A stretch of 64,000 nt of DNA, from contig CP139021.1 of assembly GCA_034044135.1 (NCBI GenBank), positions 1,937,635 to 2,001,634 of the forward strand. The letters run 5' to 3'. Positions within the stretch are counted from its first letter, which is position 1, and every line of letters begins with the position of its first letter. The position numbers and the translations under genes are program-made. Below are positions 9,854 through 19,373 of the stretch, in pieces. Under the pieces are notes generated by a model, which worked only from the letters and a program-made list of their open reading frames with translations, searched no databases and was not told the DNA's origin. The DNA is from Flammeovirgaceae bacterium SG7u.111 (lineage in GTDB: Bacteria; Bacteroidota; Bacteroidia; Cytophagales; Flammeovirgaceae).

Positions 9854-10132
9854 TGTTCTAACTCTCTTTTAATTACTTCATTCACTTAATTTAAAAAGTA
9901 AAGTTATCAATATTTTACTGTATTAATGAAAAAAAATTAGTGGATGGAGGTAATTGTTGAAACAGGCTTAATAAAAATGGCTTCACGGTTACAATTAATC
10001 AATCAACATAAAGACACTATTAATAAATAAAGAAGCCTTGCCTTGTAGTAGAGGAAAAGGTTTCAAAATTGAGTTTATTTAAATAACCAAAAGCATTAGT
10101 GCTTATCCCAAAAAAAACAACACATTTTAGTT

Positions 10133-11152
10133 TTGAAAGAAAAGAAAAAGAACGAACTAAAAGGCAAGGCTGTAGCTGTAATAGGTGCAGGAAGCTGGGC
10201 AACTGCCATCGTTAAAATACTTTCGCAACAATCGGCTAGCATTAACTGGTGGGTGCATAAAAAGAAGGATGCGAAGAAGATAGCTAAGAAAAAGAAAAAC
10301 CCTCGTTATCTTTCGTCTGTAGAGATAGATATTGATAAAGTAACAGTGTTTTTGGATATAGAAGAGGCGATTCAACATGCAACAACTGTTATTTTAGCTG
10401 TTCCCGCAGCCTTTATTGGCGATGTGCTTGAACCTCTTAATGCAAAAAGCTTTGAAGGGAAGGCGGTGATCTCAGCTATCAAAGGGATGATTCCTGAAAA
10501 AGGTTTGCTTATTACCGACTATGTACACAAGGAATTTGGCGTACCTACCAACAAGCTAGGGGTGATTGCGGGACCTTGCCATGCCGAAGAGGTTGCAATG
10601 GAAAAACAATCATACCTAACTATTTCTTCTGAAGACTTTCAGCTAGCCAAGAATTTTGCTGAGATGTTAAATTGCCACTACATCAAGACCTCGATAAATA
10701 CCGATATATATGGTGTAGAATATGCCGCCATCATGAAAAACGTATTTGCCATAGCTTGTGGAATAGCACATGGGTTAAATTATGGGGATAACTTTCAGGC
10801 GGTGTTGGTGTCAAATGCACTTAGGGAGATAGAGGTTTTCTTGGAAGCCATTAGCAAAAAGGATAGGCAAATTAGTGCATCGGCTTATTTGGGTGACTTG
10901 CTGGTGACCACGTACTCGCAATTTAGTAGGAACCGAACCTTTGGAAACATGATAGGGCGGGGGTATTCGGTGAAGTTTGCCCAACTGGAAATGGAAATGA
11001 TAGCCGAAGGGTATTATGCCGTGAGGAGTTTGTACCAAATTCAAAAAAGGCACAATTTAAACCTGCCCATCATCAAAGCGGTGTATAATATATTATATGA
11101 GAAAATCTCGCCTATAATTGAGTTTACCATTCTCAAAAACGAAATGAAGTAA
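10133..11152 (+). CDS. gpsA: GpsA-like NAD(P)-dependent glycerol-3-phosphate dehydrogenase
   Basis: A 339-residue cytoplasmic protein that should reduce dihydroxyacetone phosphate to sn-glycerol-3-phosphate for phospholipid synthesis. The Rossmann motif GAGSWATA is at about 18-25. AVPAAF and IKGMIPE follow, then GPCHAEEVA near 147-155 and the catalytic-lysine region YAAIMKNVFAIACGIAHGL near 197-215. The reading frame has no upstream ATG, so a TTG start at 10133 is proposed, preceded by a Lys-rich stretch. The sequence is more divergent than typical GpsA, so an altered role is possible. Confidence 0.85.
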   Translation: MKEKKKNELKGKAVAVIGAGSWATAIVKILSQQSASINWWVHKKKDAKKIAKKKKNPRYLSSVEIDIDKVTVFLDIEEAIQHATTVILAVPAAFIGDVLEPLNAKSFEGKAVISAIKGMIPEKGLLITDYVHKEFGVPTNKLGVIAGPCHAEEVAMEKQSYLTISSEDFQLAKNFAEMLNCHYIKTSINTDIYGVEYAAIMKNVFAIACGIAHGLNYGDNFQAVLVSNALREIEVFLEAISKKDRQISASAYLGDLLVTTYSQFSRNRTFGNMIGRGYSVKFAQLEMEMIAEGYYAVRSLYQIQKRHNLNLPIIKAVYNILYEKISPIIEFTILKNEMK

Positions 11153-11181
11153 GGTCATTTCTAGAGGTGGTTAAAAAACAA

Positions 11182-11212
11182 AAAACCCTGATTCAGCAAA
11201 TCAGGGTTTTAG
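11182..11212 (+). terminator. Terminator after gpsA
   Basis: A 12-bp perfect stem (AAAACCCTGATT / AATCAGGGTTTT) with a 5-nt loop, 30 bp past the gpsA stop. The T run is short, but the A-stem-T layout is typical. Confidence 0.8.
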
Positions 11213-11855
11213 ACTTAAATTATTCACATTATTGAACCAAAATTTTCAGCTACAACTGAAAAATTCTTTATATATCCGTAAAACGAATGAAATTTCTTTA
11301 GAAGATAACCAGTGAACGAGTAAACATTTACTCTATTGTAACGGAAGAAAATTATTAAGGTTCTGATAAAACTGGATTTTCACAATTAAATATCCTTTTT
11401 CCGTCATTATTTAAATTGTGTCTTTAAAAAATCCAACAAAGTTTTTAATATTTTTTGAATAATAGGCTCTTATCCTTTTATTTTTTTGCGTTTAAGCCAA
11501 ATCAAATTCTTTTTAAGAAAAATAGAAAATATTTTTTGTGAATTGGGTAACCTATGGGAAATTATAGTAATGAATACGATTTGAGTTAAAATGAGGAGCA
11601 TTTAAGCATATGTACAATCCTTTTTCCATAACTGTAGTGAGGTAGGCTATGTATTTTTGGAGAGGTTTTTTTATTGGTTTTCTAACGTGTAAAAATTTTC
11701 CATGAGTTTGTTCGGAATTGCATCTCTTTTTCCAAACCAATCCTGCCGTAAACCGTAATATAGCTTGACCACACCTTATTCTGCACTGCAATCAATTACA
11801 TACTATCTACTCCTTTGTTCCAGAAGGAGTCAAGAAGAATCTAATTGAAGTCAAA
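11213..11855 (+). other. AT-rich intergenic region, no gene seen
   Basis: About 640 bp between the gpsA terminator and the PEGA-caspase gene. I see no ORF with coding character, no tRNA and no clear repeat. It presumably carries the promoter of the caspase gene. Confidence 0.5.
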
Positions 11856-13184
11856 ATGAAACTGCCGTCTGTTGTTACTACAAGAAATTGGCTTGTCCAA
11901 ATAGCCGTGTTACTTTTTTGTTGTTCCTGTGCTACCATATTTAGCGGTACTACCCAGAAAGTCCGTATCAAGTCAGATCCTAAAAATGCCCGTGTCTTTA
12001 TAAATGGAAAAGATAGCGGAGTGAATACAAATGGGAAAGTGATCATTCGTAGGGCAATTGGGCGGACAGAGCATAACAATACAAATGAGCAAACTTATAT
12101 CATCAAAAAAGCCGGTTATGAAGATGCCGTAATTCGAGACCGAAGGACAATTAATGGCTGGGCATTGGCTGGAGACCTGCTTTTCTTTGGAATTCCCCTC
12201 ATACCTGATTTCCTCAATGGCTCCATTTATCATTATCGCAGGAATATTAGGGTAGATATGGTTCCTATTAGTTCTGCCCCTGGGCAGACTGTCCTAGCAG
12301 CTAATAAGAAGGAAAAGCCTGAAATAACCTTGCCTTTACCTGTTCTTAATCAGATTGAGGAATTTTCTGAAGAATTGTTCAAAGATATCCCAACTACTCA
12401 AAAGATAAATCACAATGCGATAGCCATCGTAATCGGCAATAAGAACTATGAGGGGAAAGATATTCCTAATGTGGACTGGGCATTGAACGATAGCAGGTTG
12501 ATGAAAGAGTATTTGATCAAATCCTTTGGTTTTAGAGAAGGCAACGTGATTTATATAGAAGATGCCGACTTGGGAGATTTCTATAGAGTTTTCGGAAATA
12601 AAAATAATTACAAGGCTAGGTTGTACAACTTGGTCAAGCCCGATGAGTCAGATGTGTTTATATATTATACTGGTCATGGAGCTCCTGATGTGGAATCGCA
12701 CGAAGGCTACCTAGTGCCGGTAGATTGCGAAGATGTTTCTTTACTAGAGTTTGAAGGCTTTTCCCTCGATATCCTTTATCAAAATCTATCGAAAATCCCC
12801 TACCGTTCGCTCACTTTTGTGGCAGATGCGTGTTTTAGTGGAAACACTCAAAATGGCGGTGCACTCATCAAAAGCGCTTCACCAGTGTATGTAAAAGCCT
12901 TAACCAAGCTGCTTTCTGATGAGAATACCTATATAATGACATCTTCAAGAAACGATCAGGTTGCTTCTTGGTACGATGAGAAAAAGCATTCACTTTTTAC
13001 ATATTACTTTTTGAAAGGGCTAAAAGGAGAGGCAAATACCGACCAAAATGAAGGTGCACTCTCGTTTAAAGAGCTCAGGGACTACCTTGAGGAAAATATC
13101 CCCTATATGGCGAGGAGTCTACACAACCGGTCTCAATTCCCAGAACTGTTTGGGCAAAACGACAAGGTTTTGTTGGAATATTGA
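11856..13184 (+). CDS. PEGA-domain caspase-like (C14) lipoprotein
   Basis: A 442-residue protein. The N-terminus has a lipoprotein signal (LLFCCSC, likely lipidated at Cys25). A PEGA-like beta domain follows (about 33-75), which often contacts the cell wall or surface. A caspase (peptidase C14) domain occupies about 185-440. The dyad is present: His274 in YYTGHGAP and Cys326 in DACFSG. The caspase half closely parallels the protein at 25841-27262 (shared ALND, SFGFREGN or TFGFREGN, and DACFSG blocks), so the two are paralogues. It is probably an envelope-anchored Arg/Lys- or Asp-directed protease; the substrate is unknown. Confidence 0.85.
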   Translation: MKLPSVVTTRNWLVQIAVLLFCCSCATIFSGTTQKVRIKSDPKNARVFINGKDSGVNTNGKVIIRRAIGRTEHNNTNEQTYIIKKAGYEDAVIRDRRTINGWALAGDLLFFGIPLIPDFLNGSIYHYRRNIRVDMVPISSAPGQTVLAANKKEKPEITLPLPVLNQIEEFSEELFKDIPTTQKINHNAIAIVIGNKNYEGKDIPNVDWALNDSRLMKEYLIKSFGFREGNVIYIEDADLGDFYRVFGNKNNYKARLYNLVKPDESDVFIYYTGHGAPDVESHEGYLVPVDCEDVSLLEFEGFSLDILYQNLSKIPYRSLTFVADACFSGNTQNGGALIKSASPVYVKALTKLLSDENTYIMTSSRNDQVASWYDEKKHSLFTYYFLKGLKGEANTDQNEGALSFKELRDYLEENIPYMARSLHNRSQFPELFGQNDKVLLEY

Positions 13185-13603
13185 AAATATTTAATTCACT
13201 GGTATTTCATACATATGTATATTCAGGTAGCCTAGGCATACTGGGCTGATTTTTTCTTTTATTTGCCTCTAAATATTTGATTAAGATGCTTTTAAAACCT
13301 AATGTGAGCAGCTTTCAAATTACTCCGATAAGTGTTTTAACTACTTCAAAAGCTTATCTGTCCTTTGTTTTCCCTACAACCAATTCTATGTCTGTTAAAG
13401 CTTTTTTTATTGCGGTAAAGAAATTGTAAACAGATGTAAAGAAAGTTACATCTACAAATCAACTCTGCTTTAACCTACCTGCACGAAATAGCATAGGTGG
13501 CCGTTTTTCAATTGATTTACTAACATAACAATTTGAAAGACAGCCAGCTGTTATTGACTGTTTTGGTAACTAACTAAGATTTCAACTCAAACTTTATAGG
13601 CAG
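13185..13603 (+). other. Intergenic region, no gene seen
   Basis: About 420 bp between the caspase and OmpA-like genes. I see no ORF, RNA gene or strong hairpin. Confidence 0.5.
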
Positions 13604-14320
13604 ATGACACCAAGAATAATAACGCTTTTTATCGCACTCCTCATTTCAGCATTTACAGCAATAGCGGGAGGAAGTGGAGAACCTACAAAAGATTCCAAAA
13701 TATTTCATTTGGTGGGGCAAGTACTAAACCTTGAAACTTCTGAGCCCATAAAAGCAAAGCTATCTTTTAAAAAGCTTCCTTATTATACAAATATTGGTTT
13801 CTTCAACAATAAAGTAGAGACAGGCGAATATGCTTTGCCACTCTTGTACGGAGGGAAATACGCCATCGAAGTTTATGCAGAAGGTTACTTCCCAGTTCAG
13901 GTAATATTTGATGCATCACAAGTAGGAAACTTAGATGAGTTCAGCAAAAATTTCCAGCTTACTCCAATCCACAGGGGCTTAGCATTGGAGTTGGAGAATA
14001 TCAACTTTGAGCACAACAAGGCCGAAATTACCGAAGATTCTTACCCAATGTTAGATATGATAGTAAAAACGCTTTCAGATAATTCGGAAATCGCTATCCA
14101 GCTCGAAGGTCATACTAGCTTAGGTGGTTCTGAATCGTTCAATATGAAACTTTCAAAAGATAGGGTTGAATCAATAAAAGATTATTTGGTTGGCAAAGGA
14201 ATAAATAGAAATAGAGTAAAAACAAAAGCTTTTGGTAGTAGCAACCCTGTTATAAGAGATAATTCCCTAGAGGCCAGAGCCCAAAATAGAAGAGTTGAAA
14301 TAAAGATATTGGAAAACTAA
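13604..14320 (+). CDS. OmpA-family protein with N-terminal carboxypeptidase-regulatory-like domain
   Basis: A 238-residue protein. It has a signal peptide (about 1-21), then a beta-sandwich of the CarboxypepD-regulatory type (about 30-115, beginning HLVGQVLNLETSEPIKAKL). A C-terminal OmpA domain (about 130-238) contains the peptidoglycan-binding block: GHTSLGGSE, LSKDRVESIKDYLVGKGI, then RAQNRRVEI. It likely links the outer membrane to peptidoglycan. A terminator follows, so it is probably monocistronic. The lack of a beta-barrel suggests a soluble periplasmic or lipid-independent anchor. Confidence 0.88.
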   Translation: MTPRIITLFIALLISAFTAIAGGSGEPTKDSKIFHLVGQVLNLETSEPIKAKLSFKKLPYYTNIGFFNNKVETGEYALPLLYGGKYAIEVYAEGYFPVQVIFDASQVGNLDEFSKNFQLTPIHRGLALELENINFEHNKAEITEDSYPMLDMIVKTLSDNSEIAIQLEGHTSLGGSESFNMKLSKDRVESIKDYLVGKGINRNRVKTKAFGSSNPVIRDNSLEARAQNRRVEIKILEN

Positions 14321-14344
14321 CAAAACAACAGCTTTCATTTTCGA

Positions 14345-14371
14345 AGCCCACAGATTTCTGTGGGCTTTTTT
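14345..14371 (+). terminator. Terminator after the OmpA-like gene
   Basis: A perfect stem (AGCCCACAGA / TCTGTGGGCT) with a short loop, followed by a T run. Confidence 0.9.
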
Positions 14372-14477
14372 CTTGTGAAATAATTTGACTTCAAAACCCT
14401 ATAAATGCTTGCTTGACGTTATCATTAGTAGTTCTGTTGTGAGCTATAGTAGTTGCTCTTGATTTGAATTTGCATAT

Positions 14478-16781
14478 ATGACATCATACAGTAAAGACTT
14501 TTTGTCTGGATTAACTATAAAAGAAGAGGATTTAATGAATTTGAGAGGCAGCATCCATTTTGCCAACCTCAAGCGCTTGCGCCTATTTTCCCTTCTCATT
14601 TCTATGCTCTGCTTTTTTCCAGGAATCATTTACAATGTGTATGTAGTCCTTAAAAATGACAGCATCGCAGATATCAAGCACTTTTACCAACTTGTTGTCC
14701 TTATTGCCCTTTCGGTAATCCTAACCATGTTTTATTTTCTTTCTACGTATTCCGAAAGGTTCAAATTTTCCACCCTCAAATACCTTGTATATATATTTGC
14801 AGCAGTTATTTTTATGCATACCTGCATTCTTACATATATCCAAATGCATTTTGGTTATGGAAAAGAACTTTACCAAATCTCCCTTTTGATGTTACTTGTC
14901 GGGTTTTACTGGAGGTATGTAGAGTCATCGGTGATGTATTTTGTGTGGAATATTGGGTATTCTATTCTCATTGTCAATTGGGGAAAGTATGCTCCAGAAG
15001 AGGCTATTTCCTACATAATGACCAATGCGGCTATCAGTGGTGTTTTTCTTATCGTTTCCTTTGTGATTTATCAAAAAGAAAAGGCTGATTGGGCAGAAAG
15101 AAATGAGCTCAAAAGAAATGTTGGTAAATCAGCTTTCAATACCAATGAGCAGTTATTCGATAAGGATGAGAAGCTGAAGGAGCTGGAAGAGATGGTAAAG
15201 CAATTGATAGAAGCAAAGGAAAAAGCTGAGAAAAATACCGATGCCAAGGCTGAATTTCTCTCTACCATGAGTCACGAAATCAGGACGCAGATGACGGCTA
15301 TAAATGGAGTGAGCCTAATGCTGATGGAAGAAAACCCTCGTCCAGATCAGTTGGAACATATCCAAACCCTTCGCTATTCGGCAAAAAATCTTTTGGTGCT
15401 TATCAACGATATTCTAGATTTTAGCAAAATAGAAGCTGGGAAGATCACCTTTGAAGACCTAGATTTTAGCTTAAAAGATTTAATAGAACATGCTAAGCAA
15501 TCATTTGCCTTCCAAGCGGTAGACAAGGGGGTTACGCTTAAGTTTATGAAGGATTCTGATGTGCCAGATATGCTTGTGGGCGACCCTGTGCGTCTTTCGC
15601 AAGTATTGAGTAATCTGATAAGTAATGCGATAAAGTTTACAAAAGACGGCGTGGTTAAGGTTGATGTGATGCTGAACAAACAAAAAGGCAGCATGGTTTC
15701 TATCGACTTTTCAGTGACAGATACAGGCATTGGAATTCCAACTCATCGGCTCGAAGATATATTTGAGAGCTTTAGCCAAGCTAGTTCAGATACTACCCGA
15801 AAGTTTGGCGGTACGGGTCTCGGTCTTACTATCACCAAGAGGTTGCTAGAAATGCAGCAGAGCAAAATCCGAGTGGAAAGTGAAGAAGGGAAAGGGTCTA
15901 GGTTTTATTTTACGCTTCAATTTCAAGTGAGTAAAAAAACAGAGAAATCTTCAAGTAGTTTCAAGCAGTTTAGCCCTAAGCTTAATAGCTTGAAAGGCGT
16001 GAAGATTCTTCTGGTAGATGATAATACCATAAACAGTGATATTGCGACCAAGATCTTGGAAAAATGGAAGGCTGAGGTAGAGTATGTGGAAAATGGGCAA
16101 GAGGCAATTGATAAAGTGAAATCTACTGATTATGATATTGTCTTAATGGATTTGCAGATGCCAGTAATGGACGGAATTGAAGCGACAAAAATCATTAGGA
16201 AGATAGACAATTCAAGGTTTGCTAGCCTTCCGATTTTAGCGCTGACGGCTTCTGCCATGACCGAAGAGCGAGAGAGGGTTTTTGAAGCAGGAATGGATGA
16301 TTTTGTTACAAAACCCATCGAAAATGCAGAGCTATATTCTAAGATCGCCAAATTCGTAAGGAGAACGGTTGCCTCTCTCGATAAAGAAAGTCAGCAGGGG
16401 AATGAAGAATCTGAGATGGTAAATGAAGAAGTAGAAGAAGCTACCGATTTGTTGAGCTTTGGAGAATATTTAGCTGTAGCAGATGGAGATAATGAGTTTT
16501 TTAAGAAACTAGTTCAAAAAACAATTGATCAGTTGGAGGAGTTTCGTGAAAACTACCAAAAAGCCTTGAATAACAAAGATTTAAAAGCTGTGTCGAGAGC
16601 AAATCATAAATTGAAGCCTGGGCTGATTCGCCTAAAGGCATTACGTTTGCTAGATGAGATGGAAGAAGGAAAAGCGATCATAATAGAAGGAAGAAATGCT
16701 GCTTTGGTACACCAAAATATGAGTAAAATAAATTCGCTTGTTGACAAAGCGAAACACGAGTTAAGACAACAAATAAACTAA
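14478..16781 (+). CDS. Hybrid sensor histidine kinase with REC and Hpt domains
   Basis: A 767-residue membrane phosphorelay protein. Residues about 32-200 hold six hydrophobic segments. A coiled coil (about 225-255) follows, then HisKA with phospho-acceptor His266 in SHEIRTQ. The usual Pro after HEIRT is replaced by Gln. HATPase has DTGIGIP (about 415-421) and GTGLGLT. The receiver domain spans about 506-630, with Asp558 in LMDLQMP. A C-terminal Hpt-like helical domain (about 660-765) carries His710 in RANHKLKP. It can therefore run a four-step relay, and the final response regulator is not adjacent. The rlpA-like gene follows after 25 bp. Confidence 0.9.
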   Translation: MTSYSKDFLSGLTIKEEDLMNLRGSIHFANLKRLRLFSLLISMLCFFPGIIYNVYVVLKNDSIADIKHFYQLVVLIALSVILTMFYFLSTYSERFKFSTLKYLVYIFAAVIFMHTCILTYIQMHFGYGKELYQISLLMLLVGFYWRYVESSVMYFVWNIGYSILIVNWGKYAPEEAISYIMTNAAISGVFLIVSFVIYQKEKADWAERNELKRNVGKSAFNTNEQLFDKDEKLKELEEMVKQLIEAKEKAEKNTDAKAEFLSTMSHEIRTQMTAINGVSLMLMEENPRPDQLEHIQTLRYSAKNLLVLINDILDFSKIEAGKITFEDLDFSLKDLIEHAKQSFAFQAVDKGVTLKFMKDSDVPDMLVGDPVRLSQVLSNLISNAIKFTKDGVVKVDVMLNKQKGSMVSIDFSVTDTGIGIPTHRLEDIFESFSQASSDTTRKFGGTGLGLTITKRLLEMQQSKIRVESEEGKGSRFYFTLQFQVSKKTEKSSSSFKQFSPKLNSLKGVKILLVDDNTINSDIATKILEKWKAEVEYVENGQEAIDKVKSTDYDIVLMDLQMPVMDGIEATKIIRKIDNSRFASLPILALTASAMTEERERVFEAGMDDFVTKPIENAELYSKIAKFVRRTVASLDKESQQGNEESEMVNEEVEEATDLLSFGEYLAVADGDNEFFKKLVQKTIDQLEEFRENYQKALNNKDLKAVSRANHKLKPGLIRLKALRLLDEMEEGKAIIIEGRNAALVHQNMSKINSLVDKAKHELRQQIN

Positions 16782-16806
16782 TTCAATAACAATTAAACTA
16801 AATTTT

Positions 16807-17289
16807 ATGACTTCAACTATTACTCTTTTTAATAGGGCATTTGTGCGCGGGATTTTATCCATAATGCTATTAGTAGCCATTCAGAGCTGCGAAATTTTAG
16901 ATGAAATTTCACCAGAAGAAGAAACGGAGATTGAAGAGCCAACGGGCAATTTTGTTCAAAGCGGAATAGCCTCGTATTATGCCGATAAATTTGAGGGAAG
17001 ATCAACGGCAAGTGGGGAGATTTTCAAACAAGATTTGCTTACTGCTGCACACAAAGATTTACCTTTTGGAACGGAAGTAAAAGTGACCAATCTTAAAAAT
17101 GGGAAATCTATTACGGTAAAAATCAACGATAGAGGACCTTTTGTGACGGGAAGGATTATCGATTTATCGAAAGCTGGTGCCGAAGCCTTGGACTATATTA
17201 ATGATGGCTTGGCTGACGTAAGAATAGAATGTGAGCTTCCTCAGTCGGTAGCGGACGAGCTAAATGAAAAGCTTGGGTTGACTCCGTAG
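16807..17289 (+). CDS. rlpA: RlpA-like septal ring lipoprotein (double-psi beta-barrel)
   Basis: A 160-residue lipoprotein. The signal ends in LLVAIQSC, giving a lipidated Cys near residue 28. An RlpA double-psi beta-barrel spans about 53-150, with [30 protein letters not shown] and the NDRGPF(V)xGRIIDLS block including the conserved Asp. RlpA proteins bind or cleave denuded peptidoglycan glycan strands at division sites. The SPOR domain found in many RlpA proteins is absent. It follows the hybrid kinase by 25 bp and probably shares its transcript. Confidence 0.9.
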   Translation: MTSTITLFNRAFVRGILSIMLLVAIQSCEILDEISPEEETEIEEPTGNFVQSGIASYYADKFEGRSTASGEIFKQDLLTAAHKDLPFGTEVKVTNLKNGKSITVKINDRGPFVTGRIIDLSKAGAEALDYINDGLADVRIECELPQSVADELNEKLGLTP

Positions 17290-17317
17290 TTTATTTAGAG
17301 AAAGAAATGAAAGTATT

Positions 17318-17355
17318 AAGGCATGACCGAAATTTTCGGTCATGCCTTTCTTTTT
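17318..17355 (+). terminator. Terminator after rlpA
   Basis: A nearly perfect 15-bp stem (AAGGCATGACCGAAA and its complement) with a tiny loop, followed by CTTTCTTTTT. Confidence 0.9.
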
Positions 17356-17395
17356 GAGAACATTTCACTATACTTGAAAATAAGCAAGAAATAGT

Positions 17396-18610
17396 ATGAA
17401 AGTATTACACACGGCAGATTGGCATTTGGGGAAAAAGCTCAATGATTTTTCGAGGCACGATGAGCAAGTGGAAGTGTTAGAAGAAATTTGTCAGATTGCC
17501 GATAGTGAAGCAGTAGATGTGGTGTTGATAGCGGGCGATCTTTACGATACGTTCAACCCAGCAACGGAATCGGTTGAGCTTTTTTATAAAACAGTGAAAA
17601 AGCTTTCAAAAGATGGGAGGAGACCTGTGGTGGCAATTGCAGGCAATCACGATTCTGCCGATAGGATAGAGGCTCCAGATCCTTTGGCTCGTGAGTGTGG
17701 GATTATCTTGGCTGGCTATCCCGATTCGGAACCGCATCCCTTCAAATTGGAAACTGGGCTTGAGGTAACTAAATCTGCTCCAGGTTTTATCGAACTTCGT
17801 ATTAATGAAACACTTCCTTTGCTGAGGCTAATCCTTACCCCCTACGCCAACGAGGCGAGGATGAAACAATATTTTGAAGATGCAGACCATGAAGAGGCTT
17901 TGCGCCAAACAATAAAAAAACAATGGGAAACTGCGGCAGAAACTTACTGTGATGAGAAAGGTGTGAATTTGCTAGTGGCGCATTTGTTTATGGCAAAAAA
18001 AGGGGCAGAACTGGAAAAAGAACCTGAAGACGAAAAGCAGATTTTACACATTGGCGGGGCGCAGGTTATTTATAGTGACGATGTTCCTTCTCAAATTCAA
18101 TACACCGCTTTGGGGCATTTGCACCGTTTCCGTGACCTGCACAAAAATTTGGAAAAAGCTCCTGTGGTATATAGTGGAAGCTTGTTGGAATATAGCTTTA
18201 GCGAGGCTCATCAGCAGAAGTTTGTTTCTATTATTGAAGCAAAACCTGGAGAGGAGGCTAGTTATAAGTCGATAGGGCTTGCTTCTGGAAAGAGGTTGCA
18301 TCGTAAGAAATTTGAAGTAATCGATGATGCCATAATTTGGCTGAAGGAAAACCCAGATACTTTTGTAGAGCTGACTATAGTTTCAGATGGTTTTTTGGAA
18401 GCAGAAGCGAAAAAAGCATTGTATTCAGCTCATAAGGGGATTGTTTTCCTCATTCCCGAAATAAAAGGAGGGGGCAAGATAGCAAAGGGAGAAAGTATCG
18501 ATATTACTCAAAATACTGAAGACCTTTTTGTTTCTTATTTTACCCAAAAGAACGGGGTAGAACCTGACTCAGCACTCATGGAAGTTTTTAGGGAAATGAT
18601 GGGGAAGTAG
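17396..18610 (+). CDS. sbcD: SbcD-like nuclease subunit (Mre11 family)
   Basis: A 404-residue cytoplasmic metallophosphoesterase, the nuclease half of the SbcCD DNA hairpin and end-processing complex. Phosphoesterase motifs are intact: HTADWHLGK (residues 5-13), AGDLYDT, AGNHDS and GHLHRF. The C-terminal capping domain is present. The partner ATPase sbcC usually follows directly, but here a phosphopantetheinyl transferase gene starts 30 bp downstream. sbcC must lie elsewhere or be lacking. Confidence 0.92.
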   Translation: MKVLHTADWHLGKKLNDFSRHDEQVEVLEEICQIADSEAVDVVLIAGDLYDTFNPATESVELFYKTVKKLSKDGRRPVVAIAGNHDSADRIEAPDPLARECGIILAGYPDSEPHPFKLETGLEVTKSAPGFIELRINETLPLLRLILTPYANEARMKQYFEDADHEEALRQTIKKQWETAAETYCDEKGVNLLVAHLFMAKKGAELEKEPEDEKQILHIGGAQVIYSDDVPSQIQYTALGHLHRFRDLHKNLEKAPVVYSGSLLEYSFSEAHQQKFVSIIEAKPGEEASYKSIGLASGKRLHRKKFEVIDDAIIWLKENPDTFVELTIVSDGFLEAEAKKALYSAHKGIVFLIPEIKGGGKIAKGESIDITQNTEDLFVSYFTQKNGVEPDSALMEVFREMMGK

Positions 18611-18640
18611 CTGCTACTTTCTGTAGAAAAACCAAATCTG

Positions 18641-19279
18641 ATGAAGGAGATTTTAGTTTTGTGGATGTACTTAGATGCTCAAAAAAAAGCAATACTGCTC
18701 AAAGAAGTATATCCAAGTTTATCCACATCACTCCAAGAGTATCATGATAGTTTTCTGTTTGAAAAAGACCGCTTCCATTTTTTAGCAGGGAGAAAGATGC
18801 TAATGGATTCTTTGGTAAAAGAGGGGCTAGGGCAAGAGTTGATCAACCATATAAAGCAAAATGATTTTGGGCGACCTTACATTGAAAATGCCCCAGATTT
18901 CAATATTTCTCACAGTGGAGAGCTGGTGGTAATGGCTTGGAGCAAAGTAAGCCGAATAGGTGTGGATACTGAAGAAATAAGAACGATTGATTTTACAGAA
19001 TATGAGGAGTTTTTTACCCCATTGGAGGTTTTAAGCATTAAAAATAATACAAACCTAGCTGAGCAATGCTTACGAGTTTGGACACGGAAAGAGGCTCTTG
19101 GGAAGTATTTGGGAAAAGGCTTGAGCGAAGATCGGCTAGCTTCAATAGATGTACTACAACCATTTGTCAGTATGGAAGGGCAAAACCTGTTTTTTCATGA
19201 AGTAGACCTACTCCCTGCATACATCACACATTTAGTGACTGATTTGCCCAATGCGAAAATTACCTTGCTGAGACATTGA
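18641..19279 (+). CDS. 4'-phosphopantetheinyl transferase (Sfp type)
   Basis: A 212-residue enzyme that moves phosphopantetheine from CoA to a carrier-protein serine. The Sfp-family signature is clear: FNISHSGE (about 87-94), IGVDTEEI (metal-binding Asp and Glu, about 106-113) and the WTRKEALGKYLGKGL block (about 147-161). The length fits the Sfp/AcpT group. It lies 30 bp after sbcD, probably co-transcribed. No polyketide, NRPS or fatty acid gene is near, so the target carrier protein cannot be told. Confidence 0.9.
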   Translation: MKEILVLWMYLDAQKKAILLKEVYPSLSTSLQEYHDSFLFEKDRFHFLAGRKMLMDSLVKEGLGQELINHIKQNDFGRPYIENAPDFNISHSGELVVMAWSKVSRIGVDTEEIRTIDFTEYEEFFTPLEVLSIKNNTNLAEQCLRVWTRKEALGKYLGKGLSEDRLASIDVLQPFVSMEGQNLFFHEVDLLPAYITHLVTDLPNAKITLLRH

Positions 19280-19373
19280 TTCATTTTTTTATGTACTTCC
19301 TTTCTTCAGTTAGCCTTATATTCGGCGGCTCATAAAGGCACGAGACTGCTTTTAACACAGATAAAGTTTTTAT

